A stretch of 38,948 bases of DNA from Bacteroidota bacterium (GCA_029571985.1 JAKQVC010000199.1:1-38948), one strand, 5' to 3'. Shown: positions 15,521 to 23,593, numbered from the stretch's first letter. Numbers and translations are program-made. Notes: generated from the sequence alone by a model not told the origin.

Positions 15521-16729
15521 ATGGCACCTACAAGAAGAGATTTTCTGAAAAGAAGTGGTTTTGCCACTGCGAGTATGATGGTTCCTTCGTTTTTGAAGGC
15601 ATCCATTCCCATTTTACCGGGTGATGTACGTCCGAAAGTATTTGTAGTCATTCAGTTTACAGGTGGCAACGATGGTCTTAACTGTATCGTGCCTATCGGC
15701 AATGACATTTATTATAAATCACGTCCGAATATTGGTTACAAGAAAGAAGAATTAATCCGGTTAAGTGATGATATCGGTATGAATGCCAGCTTGCAGGGCC
15801 TTGCTGATTTATTTTACGATGGTAATGTGGTATTGATTAATAATGTTGGATACCCGAATCCGAATCGTTCGCATTTCAGGAGCATGGATATCTGGCAAAC
15901 AGCGAGTGATGAAGACACCTATCTGCAAACCGGATGGATTGGCCGTTTGCTCGACCACCACTGCACGACAGGCAATTGTGTGATGCCGCATTATGCAGTA
16001 GAAATTGATGATAGTCTGAGTCTGGCATTAAAGGGCAGCACCATCAGTGGATTTGCCGTGCGTAATCCGGATCAACTTAAAAACGTGAATACCAATCCAT
16101 TTTTAGATCATGTGGCGCGTCATTATACAGGCGGCAGCCATGTGCATAATAATGTCGAATATTTGCATAAACTACTCACGGATACGACGAATAGTACGGA
16201 TTATATTTTCGAGCAATCTAAAAAATATACCACGGCCGTTCCGTATCCGGCAAATGAATTTGGCAACCAGCTAAAAACCATTGCCAATCTGATCAATGCC
16301 GAAACCAATACATCGGTATATTATGTTTCATTGAGTGGATTTGATACACATGCGTTACAGCGCAATCAGCAGGAGCGTCAATTAAAAATATATGCCGATG
16401 GATTAAAGGCATTTGTTACCGATTTGAAAAACACCGGCAAGTTTAAAGACACACTGATTATGACCTTCAGTGAGTTTGGTCGCCGGGTGGAAGAAAATGC
16501 AGGTAAGGGCACTGACCACGGCACGGCAAACAATGTGTATTTAATTGGCGGCGGATTAAAACAAGGCGGCATGATTAACGAAATGCCCGATTTAAGTAAG
16601 CTGGTAGATGATGATTTAGTGTATCAAACTGATTTTCGTCACATTTATGCAACCATATTAGATAAATGGTTACAAGTGGATGCGAAAACCATTTTAGGCA
16701 ACGATTTTAAGCCGATGGATTTCTTGTAA
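15521..16729 (+). CDS. DUF1501 family protein with Tat signal
   Basis: 402 residues. The N-terminus MAPTRRDFLKRSGFATASMM is a twin-arginine signal (Arg5-Arg6 followed by DFLK), so the folded protein is exported by Tat. Family motifs are VIQFTGGNDGLNCIVP, NNVGYPNPNRSHFRSMDIWQ, LSGFDTHALQRNQQERQL, MTFSEFGRRVEENAGKGTDH and NVYLIGGGLK. The His/Asp pattern resembles the alkaline-phosphatase/sulfatase superfamily to which DUF1501 is related. It is directly downstream of its usual partner DUF1800. The substrate is unknown. Confidence 0.92.
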   Translation: MAPTRRDFLKRSGFATASMMVPSFLKASIPILPGDVRPKVFVVIQFTGGNDGLNCIVPIGNDIYYKSRPNIGYKKEELIRLSDDIGMNASLQGLADLFYDGNVVLINNVGYPNPNRSHFRSMDIWQTASDEDTYLQTGWIGRLLDHHCTTGNCVMPHYAVEIDDSLSLALKGSTISGFAVRNPDQLKNVNTNPFLDHVARHYTGGSHVHNNVEYLHKLLTDTTNSTDYIFEQSKKYTTAVPYPANEFGNQLKTIANLINAETNTSVYYVSLSGFDTHALQRNQQERQLKIYADGLKAFVTDLKNTGKFKDTLIMTFSEFGRRVEENAGKGTDHGTANNVYLIGGGLKQGGMINEMPDLSKLVDDDLVYQTDFRHIYATILDKWLQVDAKTILGNDFKPMDFL

Positions 16730-16762
16730 TCCTTCAGGCAAACAGGATATTTCAGCAACAAA

Positions 16763-18298
16763 TCAGGCTTTAACGGCCACTTTGTTTTTGAGGCGGTTCA
16801 GTACTTTCTCCCATAATATTTCGTACGGGATAATTTCCCATTCAGCCACAGTACTATTACCTGTAGGATCGCCATGCATCATTTTACGCAGGTATTTTTG
16901 TGCCATAGAACGCGAACGATCGTACACAAAATCCTCCTTCACCATGGTGAGTAGCATTTTGAGGAAACAGTTGCTGCGGTAAGCATCATCTTTTCGGAGG
17001 TAGCGACTGCAATATACATTGAGTGCTTCAGCCCTGTTGATGATACCGGTATATTCGCCCTTTTCGAGCATATATAAAATCTGCACAACGAGAATAGATA
17101 CATTGTAGCCCCGTTTATCTTTCGAGAAATTGGGCACCTCGTTCAGGAATTTATGCAATCTGAATTTATGTTTTGCATCGGTGGAGAGTAAATCGCGGTC
17201 GAGATTTTCCGATTCAAAAATATAATTGATATACGCTTCGAATATTTTCCATTTTTCTTTGCGTTCGTCGGTGGAATAATCGAAGCGCGGGTGATTGATT
17301 ACTTTGATAAAGATAGCTGCGGCATTGATGTAGTTTTCGGTATGCATTGCCAGCAGGAAATAATATTCGAGGAAAATAAACCAGTTGTTACTGCCTTCCT
17401 GCAGGAGGTCGAGACAGCGTTCGGCATTTTTCCGGCCATTTTCGTAATCGCGCAATTGCAGATAGGCATTGATTCTGACGAGTGCGAGATTAGCGAGTTT
17501 TACATTTTGGTAAAAATTCGGATTATCGTTGAGATATTGTTCCGCTTTTTCACACACCTGAATGACTTCCTGGAAATTCGCTTTTGTTTGTGCTTTAATA
17601 ATCCAAATCTGATACCGGAGATAATGCAGTTGGAAGGAGTTGCAGGTGGCGCAGAGGTTATTTATTTTTTCGAGACTGAGTTCGGCGGTTTTAGCCATTT
17701 GCTCATCACTATAAGCCGATGAAGCGAATTTGATACTCAGTTGCTGATATAATTCTTCGCCGCGAATTTCGCTTTGTAAATCGCTGAGTGCCTGTTCGGT
17801 GATGGCGAAATAATCTTCATATTCGCGTTCATTCCCGGTGAGGCTGGCATTGCTCATGAGGATGCGTGAGCAATTCAAAATAATATCGGTGAATTTATAG
17901 GTTTGGGCAACGCTCAAGGTTTTAGCGGCAATTTTCACTGCAGAACTGCGGGCGCCGCTGGTAAGCAGAATTCGAATTTGCGCCCAGTTCTTATTACAGT
18001 TGTAATTTGCTTTGTGGTAATCGGAAAAGGAAGGGTCGTTGCTATCCAGGAAAAACAGGGTATTGAGTAAGCGCTTCGTAAACCGCGATTTCAGCTGACG
18101 ATACTTATCATCGAGCGGTGAAGTTTCGTATAAAGCGGCGGCAGCCTCCTCATCTGTTGTAAAGCGGTCGTTTACCAGGCCCTCATAGAATTCATTGAAT
18201 TTGCTGTCTTTCCGGTTCAGTAGACTTTTATCGAAGATCTCTATTTTTGAAATCCTCTTTTTAGTCACAATCTTGGAGATTTCGATCAGGTTTTTCAT
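16763..18298 (-). CDS. Large helical protein of unknown function (TPR-like)
   Basis: 511 residues, no signal peptide or membrane segment. The N-terminus (KNLIEISKIVTKKRISKIEI) is very basic; the rest is a long run of amphipathic helices with helix-turn-helix spacing like tetratricopeptide repeats (for example NLALVRINAYLQLRDYENGR, FLEYYFLLAMHTENYINAAA, YNVSILVVQILYMLEKGEYT). I do not recognise a named family. The gene is convergent with DUF1501 and divergent from the 22-codon ORF unit at 18689, with a 390-bp repeat-containing gap between the two. Its function is not readable; a cytoplasmic scaffold or regulatory sensor is possible. Confidence 0.75.
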   Translation of the reverse strand: MKNLIEISKIVTKKRISKIEIFDKSLLNRKDSKFNEFYEGLVNDRFTTDEEAAAALYETSPLDDKYRQLKSRFTKRLLNTLFFLDSNDPSFSDYHKANYNCNKNWAQIRILLTSGARSSAVKIAAKTLSVAQTYKFTDIILNCSRILMSNASLTGNEREYEDYFAITEQALSDLQSEIRGEELYQQLSIKFASSAYSDEQMAKTAELSLEKINNLCATCNSFQLHYLRYQIWIIKAQTKANFQEVIQVCEKAEQYLNDNPNFYQNVKLANLALVRINAYLQLRDYENGRKNAERCLDLLQEGSNNWFIFLEYYFLLAMHTENYINAAAIFIKVINHPRFDYSTDERKEKWKIFEAYINYIFESENLDRDLLSTDAKHKFRLHKFLNEVPNFSKDKRGYNVSILVVQILYMLEKGEYTGIINRAEALNVYCSRYLRKDDAYRSNCFLKMLLTMVKEDFVYDRSRSMAQKYLRKMMHGDPTGNSTVAEWEIIPYEILWEKVLNRLKNKVAVKA

Positions 18299-18688
18299 TG
18301 CGTGTCGTGCTTTTATGTGCTTTCAAATAATGCTAAAAGGCTTCTGCTGTGGACTTTAAGCGGTTTGTCGTGTTTTAACCCCGTCACAAAACATCAATCT
18401 TTTAGTCCTAACAAATATGGATATTTCCTTTAATAACTAAAAGGCAAAAGCAAGAAAACTTACTTTTTTCACAAATTTCAAGTCGCCTGCATTTCCTCCA
18501 TTTGTCACAATAATACGCTTTTTTTCACATTTTTCTTACCTATTTTGGGCTTTTTAGAGCCATTTTTCCTATAATTGTGATGGATATTGATGTCACACAA
18601 ACTCAATTCGTGTAACATAGTAAGCGATTACAAGCGATTACTTTTGATTTCATCACACGAATACGATAACCATTAAAGAATCAAGACT
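18299..18688. promoter_or_regulatory. Divergent regulatory gap with repeated TCACA-type motifs
   Basis: 390 bp without a gene, AT-rich, between the 511-aa gene (minus) and the 22-codon ORF (plus). It contains six (T/G)TCACA or ATCACA words on the plus strand, a 10-bp tandem repeat (AAGCGATTAC at 18622-18631 and 18632-18641) and an 8-bp inverted repeat ATTCGTGT / ACACGAAT (18606-18613 and 18655-18662) that brackets the tandem repeat. This looks like a binding region for a regulator; no clean TAnnTTTG box was found. Confidence 0.45.
18622..18641 (+). repeat. Perfect 10-bp tandem repeat
   Basis: AAGCGATTAC occurs twice without a gap, nested inside the inverted repeat 18606-18613 / 18655-18662 and about 50 nt upstream of the small ORF. 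Confidence 0.8.
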
Positions 18689-18757
18689 ATGAGAAAAGTA
18701 TTACGCACACGCACTTTAGTTCATGCCATTGTAATTGTTGACATGGACGAATTATAA
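18689..18757 (+). CDS. 22-residue ORF in its own terminator-bounded unit
   Basis: ATG 18689, TAA 18755-18757. The product starts MRKVLRTRTL (five positive charges) and continues VHAIVIV, then the acidic end DMDEL. It is followed 38 nt later by a strong intrinsic terminator and preceded by a repeat-rich regulatory region. It therefore looks like a real short transcription unit rather than random sequence. It could be a small protein, a leader peptide or the visible frame within a small RNA. No family is recognised. Confidence 0.45.
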   Translation: MRKVLRTRTLVHAIVIVDMDEL

Positions 18758-18795
18758 CTAAACAGTTGGTTTGTTTCATAAATTAGGTTCACGAC

Positions 18796-18821
18796 CAAAA
18801 GGAGGCTTTCGCCTCCTTTTG
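18796..18821 (+). terminator. Strong intrinsic terminator
   Basis: CAAAAGGAGGC (18796-18806) and GCCTCCTTTTG (18811-18821) form a perfect 11-bp stem with loop TTTC. The stem's own T-run and the following GTGTTTT supply the U-tract. It is symmetrical enough to act in both directions. Confidence 0.85.
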
Positions 18822-18828
18822 TGTTTTA

Positions 18829-18960
18829 TGGCTGCGCGGAGCATATCTTGTTGTAGTGCAGTAGCCGGGGTGGGTACACGAAACGGATTGCCTTGGCCGC
18901 CGGGGCAGCTGTGACGACAGCCAGGCAGCTGAATGGTTTCGACACCTACATTCCCGCAGG
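18829..18960. other. GC-rich block of unknown nature
   Basis: About 130 bp between two terminators, clearly richer in GC than the flanking sequence. It contains a hairpin GCTGT-GACG-ACAGC, two CAGCTG words and two GCCGGGG words. The minus strand has an open frame (reading ETIQLPGCRHSCPGGQGNPF) with no good start. It could be a structured RNA, an intergenic repeat element or a gene fragment. Confidence 0.4.
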
Positions 18961-18961
18961 G

Positions 18962-18995
18962 TAAAAAAAAACCGCCTCTTTCCGGGAGACGGTTT
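18962..18995 (-). terminator. Terminator of the tig-clpP-clpX operon
   Basis: On the minus strand AAACCGTCTC pairs with GAGGCGGTTT (one G-U pair), loop CCGGAAA, followed by a run of eight T. It lies about 20 nt after the clpX stop. Confidence 0.85.
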
Positions 18996-19016
18996 CAATG
19001 ATATATCAAGTCAGTT

Positions 19017-20252
19017 TCAGGACGCAATTTTGAGTTGGCTGAGTTTTGACTGGTTGAATTTGCCTGTTGCGTACTCGAGGGTCAGATGGAAGGTTTTGGC
19101 ATCTGATTGTGAGGGCAGATCGAACATGGCATCGGTGAGCAGTGCCTCGCAAATACTGCGGAGACCGCGAGCGCCCAATTTAAATTCGATAGCCTTTTCA
19201 ACGATAAAATCGAACACGGCTTCTTCTATTTCGAGCTCGATGCCTTCGAGGGCAAATAATTGTTTGTATTGCTTAATGATGGCATTTTTCGGCTGCACGA
19301 GGATAGCGCGCAGGGTATTGGCATCTAAAGGATCGAGATGTGTGAGCACGGGCAGGCGGCCAATTAATTCGGGAATTAACCCAAATGCCTTGAGGTCCTG
19401 CGGTGCGATATACTGTAACATATTCTCACGGTCGACACCCTTTTCATCTTCATTGCGTTTGAATCCGATAAGCTGAGTGGCAGTGCGGCGGGCGATATTG
19501 CGTTCAATACCGTCGAAAGCACCACCGCAAATGAAGAGAATGTTCTGTGTATTCACCTTCACCATTTTCTGCTCCGGATGTTTGCGACCACCCTGAGGCG
19601 GCACCATTACTTCAGTGCCCTCGAGCATTTTCAGCAAGGCCTGTTGCACCCCTTCACCACTCACATCGCGGGTAATGGAAGGATTGTCACTTTTACGCGC
19701 AATTTTATCAATTTCGTCGATATACACGATACCTTTTTCGGCAGCGGCCACATCGTAATTACAAACCTGCAAGAGGCGGGAGAGTATGCTTTCCACGTCT
19801 TCGCCCACGTAACCGGCTTCGGTAAACACGGTTGCGTCAACGATAGCAAAAGGCACATTCAGATATTTGGCGATAGACCTGGCGAGCAGGGTTTTACCGG
19901 TACCTGTCTGTCCGACGATGATGATATTGGATTTTTCGATTTCCACATCCTCATTCGTCTTTTGGTTTAAGCGCTTATAATGGTTATAAACGGCTACCGA
20001 TAAGATTTTCTTTGCTTCATCCTGGCCGATTACATACGTATCCAGAAACTCCTTAATAGAACGAGGTTTCATGGAGCCCGACATAGCGAACTTATAGCGT
20101 TTAACGGGGGCGTGGAGTTCATCTTCCACCATTTGCCGGGCCTGTTCTACACAGGATTCGCAAATATGGCCTTCGGTACCGGCTATCAGAATGCGCACTT
20201 CTTCTTTAGGTCGCAGACAAAATGAGCAATGACTGGGTTCTTTCTTCTTCAT
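19017..20252 (-). CDS. clpX: ATP-dependent Clp protease ATP-binding subunit ClpX
   Basis: 411 residues, full length. The N-terminal zinc-binding domain has Cys9, Cys12, Cys31 and Cys34 (CSFC, CESC). The AAA+ module has Walker A GQTGTGKT (about 114-121), Walker [11 protein letters not shown], the pore loop GYVGEDVE and sensor-2 LGARGLR. The IGF loop (QLIGFKRN) that docks onto ClpP is present. ClpX unfolds tagged or misfolded substrates and feeds them to ClpP in the cytoplasm. It is the third gene after tig and clpP on the same strand (35 nt after clpP), with a strong terminator just beyond. Confidence 0.98.
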   Translation of the reverse strand: MKKKEPSHCSFCLRPKEEVRILIAGTEGHICESCVEQARQMVEDELHAPVKRYKFAMSGSMKPRSIKEFLDTYVIGQDEAKKILSVAVYNHYKRLNQKTNEDVEIEKSNIIIVGQTGTGKTLLARSIAKYLNVPFAIVDATVFTEAGYVGEDVESILSRLLQVCNYDVAAAEKGIVYIDEIDKIARKSDNPSITRDVSGEGVQQALLKMLEGTEVMVPPQGGRKHPEQKMVKVNTQNILFICGGAFDGIERNIARRTATQLIGFKRNEDEKGVDRENMLQYIAPQDLKAFGLIPELIGRLPVLTHLDPLDANTLRAILVQPKNAIIKQYKQLFALEGIELEIEEAVFDFIVEKAIEFKLGARGLRSICEALLTDAMFDLPSQSDAKTFHLTLEYATGKFNQSKLSQLKIAS

Positions 20253-20287
20253 ACTACACCAAATTTACCCTAAAATTCGGAAAAGCC

Positions 20288-20977
20288 TTAGCTTTTCTTT
20301 GGGTCGCGGGTCAGCACCTCATCGATCATACCATAATCTTTCGCTTCCTGAGCGCGCATCCAATAGTCGCGGTCGCTGTCTTTTTCCACTTTTTCGTAGG
20401 GTTGACCGCTATGGTTGCTGATGATGGTATAGAGTTCGGTTTTGAGTTTGAGAATTTCCTTGAGGGTAATTTCCATATCGCTGGCCTGGCCTTGAGCGCC
20501 ACCTAATGGTTGGTGGATCATGACACGGCTATGGCCGAGGGCTGAGCGCTTGCCTTTTTCGCCGGCGCATAACAATACGGCTGCCATAGAGGCGGCGATA
20601 CCGGTGCAAATGGTTGCCACATCAGGTGTTACGTAATGCATGGTGTCGTAAATCGCCAATCCTGAATATACCACACCGCCGGGGCTGTTGATGTAAATCT
20701 GGATATCGCGTTTAGCATCAACACTGCTCAAAAAGAGCAACTGTGCCTGCACAACGTTGGCTACATAATCATCGATACCTGTGCCCAGGAAAATGATTCG
20801 GTCCATCATCAAGCGGCTGAACACGTCGAGTGCCTGCGCGTTGAGTTGGCGTTCTTCGATGATATAAGGTGTAAAGTTAGTTACATGCATGCTTGAGGCA
20901 CTCATGTAAGCATCAAGGGCATTGCTGCTCATGCCCATGTGTTTAACCGCGTATTTGCGGAATTCGTTAGGATGCAT
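20288..20977 (-). CDS. clpP: ATP-dependent Clp protease proteolytic subunit ClpP
   Basis: 229 residues. The catalytic triad is visible: Ser130 in GIAASMAAV, His155 in RVMIHQPLGG and Asp204 in DSDRDYW. Family motifs also include RIIFLGTGIDD, INSPGGVVYSGLAIYDTM and the C-terminal AKDYGMIDEVL. A roughly 35-residue N-terminal extension precedes the TPYIIEER start of the core, normal for Bacteroidota ClpP and probably processed in part. The start overlaps the end of tig by 11 nt, so translation is likely coupled. It forms the tetradecameric protease with ClpX. Confidence 0.98.
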   Translation of the reverse strand: MHPNEFRKYAVKHMGMSSNALDAYMSASSMHVTNFTPYIIEERQLNAQALDVFSRLMMDRIIFLGTGIDDYVANVVQAQLLFLSSVDAKRDIQIYINSPGGVVYSGLAIYDTMHYVTPDVATICTGIAASMAAVLLCAGEKGKRSALGHSRVMIHQPLGGAQGQASDMEITLKEILKLKTELYTIISNHSGQPYEKVEKDSDRDYWMRAQEAKDYGMIDEVLTRDPKKS

Positions 20978-22346
20978 AAGTTTCTTCCGGTTTTTTAGTC
21001 AGTTCCTGAAATGCTTCGAGCGTTATCGGTTGTTCATCTAAGTTGACATAAGTGCGCAGAGCGGCAAAGAATTTCTTTTGTGCTACGCGGTTATGCATAT
21101 TTTCGATAAACTGTTTGTCTTTGAGCTGGCTACCCAACACATATTGCACAAATTCGTCGCCTAACTGGGCGTAGCTGCGTGCAACAGTGGTGTATGCTTC
21201 GCTGTAAACTTCCTCATTGCTCACTTCGATATTATGCGCACGTTGAACGGTGCGATACACGAGCGATTGTTTGAGGTTGGTGAGAAACGCAGCAAATTCG
21301 GTTTCGAAATCTTCTGCTTGTTCTTCTTTATTATTAGACTGCACGTACCATTTTCTCAGAAAGACTTCAGGAAGTGGCACCGGGGTTGTATCCATCAGAT
21401 AATTAAAGATGGTATTTTCCAGGTGAGTATCCGTCATTTGGTCGTTATAGCCCATAATTGCCTCAGTAATCTTCTCGCGAAGTTCTGTTTCTGAGTTTAC
21501 CTGTCCTACTTCAACGCTCACCTTTTCGAAAAAGCCGGTTTCCATTTCGGCCGGGAAGAGGCGTGCTATGCGGTCGACACGGAAACTAAAGCCCGGTTGA
21601 ATTTCTTCTACAGATGCTTCGGTTGCTTCACTCAGTTGGAGCACATTTTTCGCGATACGCACTTTATCTCCCTTGAAGACGGAGAAGATATCAGAAATAT
21701 TTTTGGTTTCGCCATTTTTTGTTCCGGCAAACAGATTTTGGCTGTCGTCGTTAAGCATCTGGAGGTTGAAATACGTATCAACTTCTACCCCACCCTCTTT
21801 CGGAGCGCCATCGGCATTCAATTCAACGGCATGGGCATAGATCACGTCATTTTCCTCTACTTCCTCTACATCGCGACGTTCGCCATGTTTACGGAGAAGG
21901 CGATCAATTTCTTCATTAATTTCTTCCGCTTTCGGGGCGATGCGGTAGCGGGTAAACGGCGCTGCGTTGCGGAGGATATTTTCCACTTCAATTTCGGGCT
22001 GGATACCGATTTCGTAGCTGAAGGTGTATGTTTTTTCCTGGTTATGGTCGACACCCAGATCAACCGGCACCGGCAGGGCATCGCCGAGCAGTTCGTGATT
22101 ATTTTCTTTTAACCAGTTGTTCATCTCGTCGTTTACCACGCGGTACAGTTCTTCCAGTAAAACGCTTTCGCCGTACATTTTGCGCACCATACCGGCAGGC
22201 ACGTGGCCCACGCGGAATCCCGGAATTTGTGCTTTTTTAGATAAATCTTTAATCGCTTTTTCGAAGCGGTCGCGGTAATCGGCGTGTGTAATTTCGATAT
22301 GCACGATATTGTGCAGGTTGCCTAAGTTCTCTACAGAAACGTTCAC
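20967..22346 (-). CDS. tig: Trigger factor, ribosome-associated chaperone
   Basis: 459 residues from a GTG start (MNVSVENLGNLHN). The ribosome-docking signature is PGFRVGHVP (about 42-50), close to the classical GFRxGxxP. The middle region (about 150-260) matches the FKBP-type position but is divergent and lacks clear FKBP active-site residues. The C-terminal helical arms run from about 265 to 450 (HLENTIFNYLMDTTPVPLPE, EEVYSEAYTTVARSYAQLGDE). It binds nascent chains at the ribosome exit. The tig-clpP-clpX order is widely conserved. tRNA-Leu lies 90 nt upstream on the same strand. Confidence 0.93.
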   Translation of the reverse strand: MNVSVENLGNLHNIVHIEITHADYRDRFEKAIKDLSKKAQIPGFRVGHVPAGMVRKMYGESVLLEELYRVVNDEMNNWLKENNHELLGDALPVPVDLGVDHNQEKTYTFSYEIGIQPEIEVENILRNAAPFTRYRIAPKAEEINEEIDRLLRKHGERRDVEEVEENDVIYAHAVELNADGAPKEGGVEVDTYFNLQMLNDDSQNLFAGTKNGETKNISDIFSVFKGDKVRIAKNVLQLSEATEASVEEIQPGFSFRVDRIARLFPAEMETGFFEKVSVEVGQVNSETELREKITEAIMGYNDQMTDTHLENTIFNYLMDTTPVPLPEVFLRKWYVQSNNKEEQAEDFETEFAAFLTNLKQSLVYRTVQRAHNIEVSNEEVYSEAYTTVARSYAQLGDEFVQYVLGSQLKDKQFIENMHNRVAQKKFFAALRTYVNLDEQPITLEAFQELTKKPEETYAS

Positions 22347-22435
22347 TGGATTAAATTGAGTTGTTTAATGAATTGTATGTTACCTGCGGGATTTTGAGAG
22401 AACACAGAAAGTGTTCAATACGTTCCCTGGGAAAG

Positions 22436-22517
22436 TGCGGGTGGAGGGACTCGAACCCCCATGCCTCGCGGCGCCAGATCCTAAGTCTGGTATGTCTACC
22501 AATTTCACCACACCCGC
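22436..22517 (-). tRNA. tRNA-Leu (anticodon UAG)
   Basis: 82 nt. The acceptor stem GCGGGTG pairs fully with CACCCGC and the discriminator is A; CCA is not encoded. The D-arm region contains AAATTGGTAGACA. The anticodon stem-loop ACCAGA-CTTAGGA-TCTGG gives loop CU-UAG-GA. A class II variable arm (GCGCCGCGAGGC) and the T-arm GGGGGTTCGAGTCCCTC follow. It reads CUN codons. Confidence 0.95.
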
Positions 22518-22537
22518 GGCAATCCTGAAAAGGTTTG

Positions 22538-22545
22538 CAAAGGTA
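22538..22545 (-). promoter_or_regulatory. -7 element of the tRNA-Leu promoter
   Basis: TACCTTTG on the minus strand, an exact TAnnTTTG, 20 nt before the tRNA 5' end. The -33 region (TTGG near 22565-22568) is a partial match and lies almost at the edge of the satellite array. Confidence 0.55.
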
Positions 22546-22574
22546 GTGGAATAATCGTAAAATGCCAATGGGGC

Positions 22575-22802
22575 GACGTGTCGACGTGCGGACGTGCGGA
22601 CGTGCGGACGTGCGGACGTGCGGAGGTGCGGACGTGCGGAGGTGTCGACGTGCCGACGTGTCGACGTGTCGACGTGTCGACGTGGAATGCAGTGCGGAGG
22701 TGTGGAGGTGCGGAGGTGCGGACGTGTCGACGTGCCGACGTGTCGATGTGTCGACGTGGAATGCAGTGCGGGCGTGCGGAGGCGCGGACGTGTCGACGTG
22801 GA
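22575..22802. repeat. 8-bp satellite array, GACGTG(CG/TC/CC)
   Basis: About 27 tandem or near-tandem units of GACGTGCG, GACGTGTC, GACGTGCC or GAGGTGCG over 228 bp. A higher-order element (GACGTGGAATGCAGTGCGG) appears at 22679 and 22753 and partly at 22795. Units of the TC type create GTCGAC palindromes. The array begins 30 bp behind the tRNA-Leu -7 element. Long frames through it on both strands are a by-product of the repeat. Confidence 0.9.
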
Positions 22803-22890
22803 ATGTAGGTTTGGAAGTTTGGTGATGTGGATGGCGGATTTGTGTGTGGGAGTTTTGGGGTGAGGGGTGAATGGTGTGTGTTGAGTGCAT
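22803..22890. other. G-rich spacer in the repeat island
   Basis: Low-complexity G/T-rich sequence joining the satellite to the 82-bp array. Contains GGGGTGAGGGGTGA (22857-22870), the perfect reverse complement of TCACCCCTCACCCC at 23580-23593. Confidence 0.6.
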
Positions 22891-23216
22891 GCATAATTTA
22901 AGGAGGGGCCTGCCCTGGAGTGAGGTTTTTCGGCGCGTAGCAGTGAAAAAGTTCTACTTCAGAGGGAGTGAATGCATAATTAAGGAGGGGCCTGCCCTGA
23001 AGTGAAGTTTTTCGGCGCGTGGCAGAGAAAAAGTTCTACTTCAGGGGGAGTGAATGCATAATAAATGAGGGGCCTGCCCTGAAGTGAAGTTTTCCGGCGC
23101 GTAGCAGTGAAAAAGTTCTACTTCAAGGCAAGTGAATGCATAATAAAGGAGGGGCCTGCCCTGAAGTGAAGTTTTTCGGCGCGTAGCAGAGGAAAAGTTC
23201 TACTTCAGGGGTAGTG
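22891..23216. repeat. Four tandem 82-bp hairpin-forming units
   Basis: Units begin at 22891, 22974, 23056 and 23138 (period 83, 82, 82) with GCATAAT. Each contains AGGGGCCTGCCCT and a long imperfect hairpin: 5' arm CCCTGAAGTGAAGTTTTTC, loop GGCGCGTAGCAGT, 3' arm GAAAAAGTTCTACTTCAGGG (18 pairs, one bulge, one mismatch). Differences between copies are few and several are wobble-tolerated (for example CCCTGGAGT in unit 1). No unique spacers separate the units. No coding frame is convincing. Confidence 0.9.
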
Positions 23217-23247
23217 GTGTGCGGGTGAATGATTTTTTTTGGTGGTT

Positions 23248-23533
23248 GCGGGTCTGAGACCCGCGAGCTCGCGTGCTTTAGCGGGTCTCTGACCCGCGTG
23301 GGGGAGGCTGGTTTGTGGAAGAGGGCTGTCGGTTGCGTTGTTGCCTGGGCGGGTCTTTGACCCGCGTGGGTGCGGATTTATGGCTTCGTTGGGAAAGGGA
23401 TTCTTGTTTTTTTCAGATGGTGCACGGCGGGTCGGAGACCCTTGTTTGCTTCGTTACAGCTAGTTTCCTCCGAGCTGATGAAGCACCGCCGTTATTCCTT
23501 CGATTCAGCTGGTGCACGTCGGGTCAGAGACCC
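23248..23533. repeat. Five dispersed GGGTC-N3-GACCC palindromes
   Basis: GCGGGTC-TGA-GACCCGC (23248-23264), GCGGGTC-TCT-GACCCGC (23281-23297), GCGGGTC-TTT-GACCCGC (23349-23365), GGGTC-GGA-GACCC (23429-23441) and GGGTC-AGA-GACCC (23521-23533). The 3-nt loops vary while the stem is kept. The last two sit in a longer repeat that starts TGGTGCACG. The rest of the stretch to the GH gene is non-coding and ends in CTCACCCC-type simple repeats (about 23553-23598). Confidence 0.85.
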
Positions 23534-23593
23534 TCGTGAGCGTACTTTGTGTGACCACTCACTACTCACCCCTCACCACTCACCCCTCACCCC

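Noticed and set aside
16782-17722. Plus-strand frames opposite the 511-aa gene
   Set aside because: They are antisense shadows; the minus-strand frame is continuous, with protein-like codon pattern throughout.
18789-18998. 69-aa minus-strand frame, and possible tmRNA in the GC-rich block
   Set aside because: The frame runs through two terminators and has random-looking Arg/Ser/Pro composition; the block lacks the tRNA-like ends and tag frame of tmRNA.
22505-22894. Long frames across the 8-bp satellite on both strands (products rich in HVDTS, RRHVRTS or CGRADVR)
   Set aside because: All frames stay open because the octamer lacks stop-forming words; the products are periodic, one frame overlaps tRNA-Leu, and no gene start context is present.
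22891-23216. CRISPR array
   Set aside because: The units are conserved over their full length with no unique spacers, and no cas genes are in the window.
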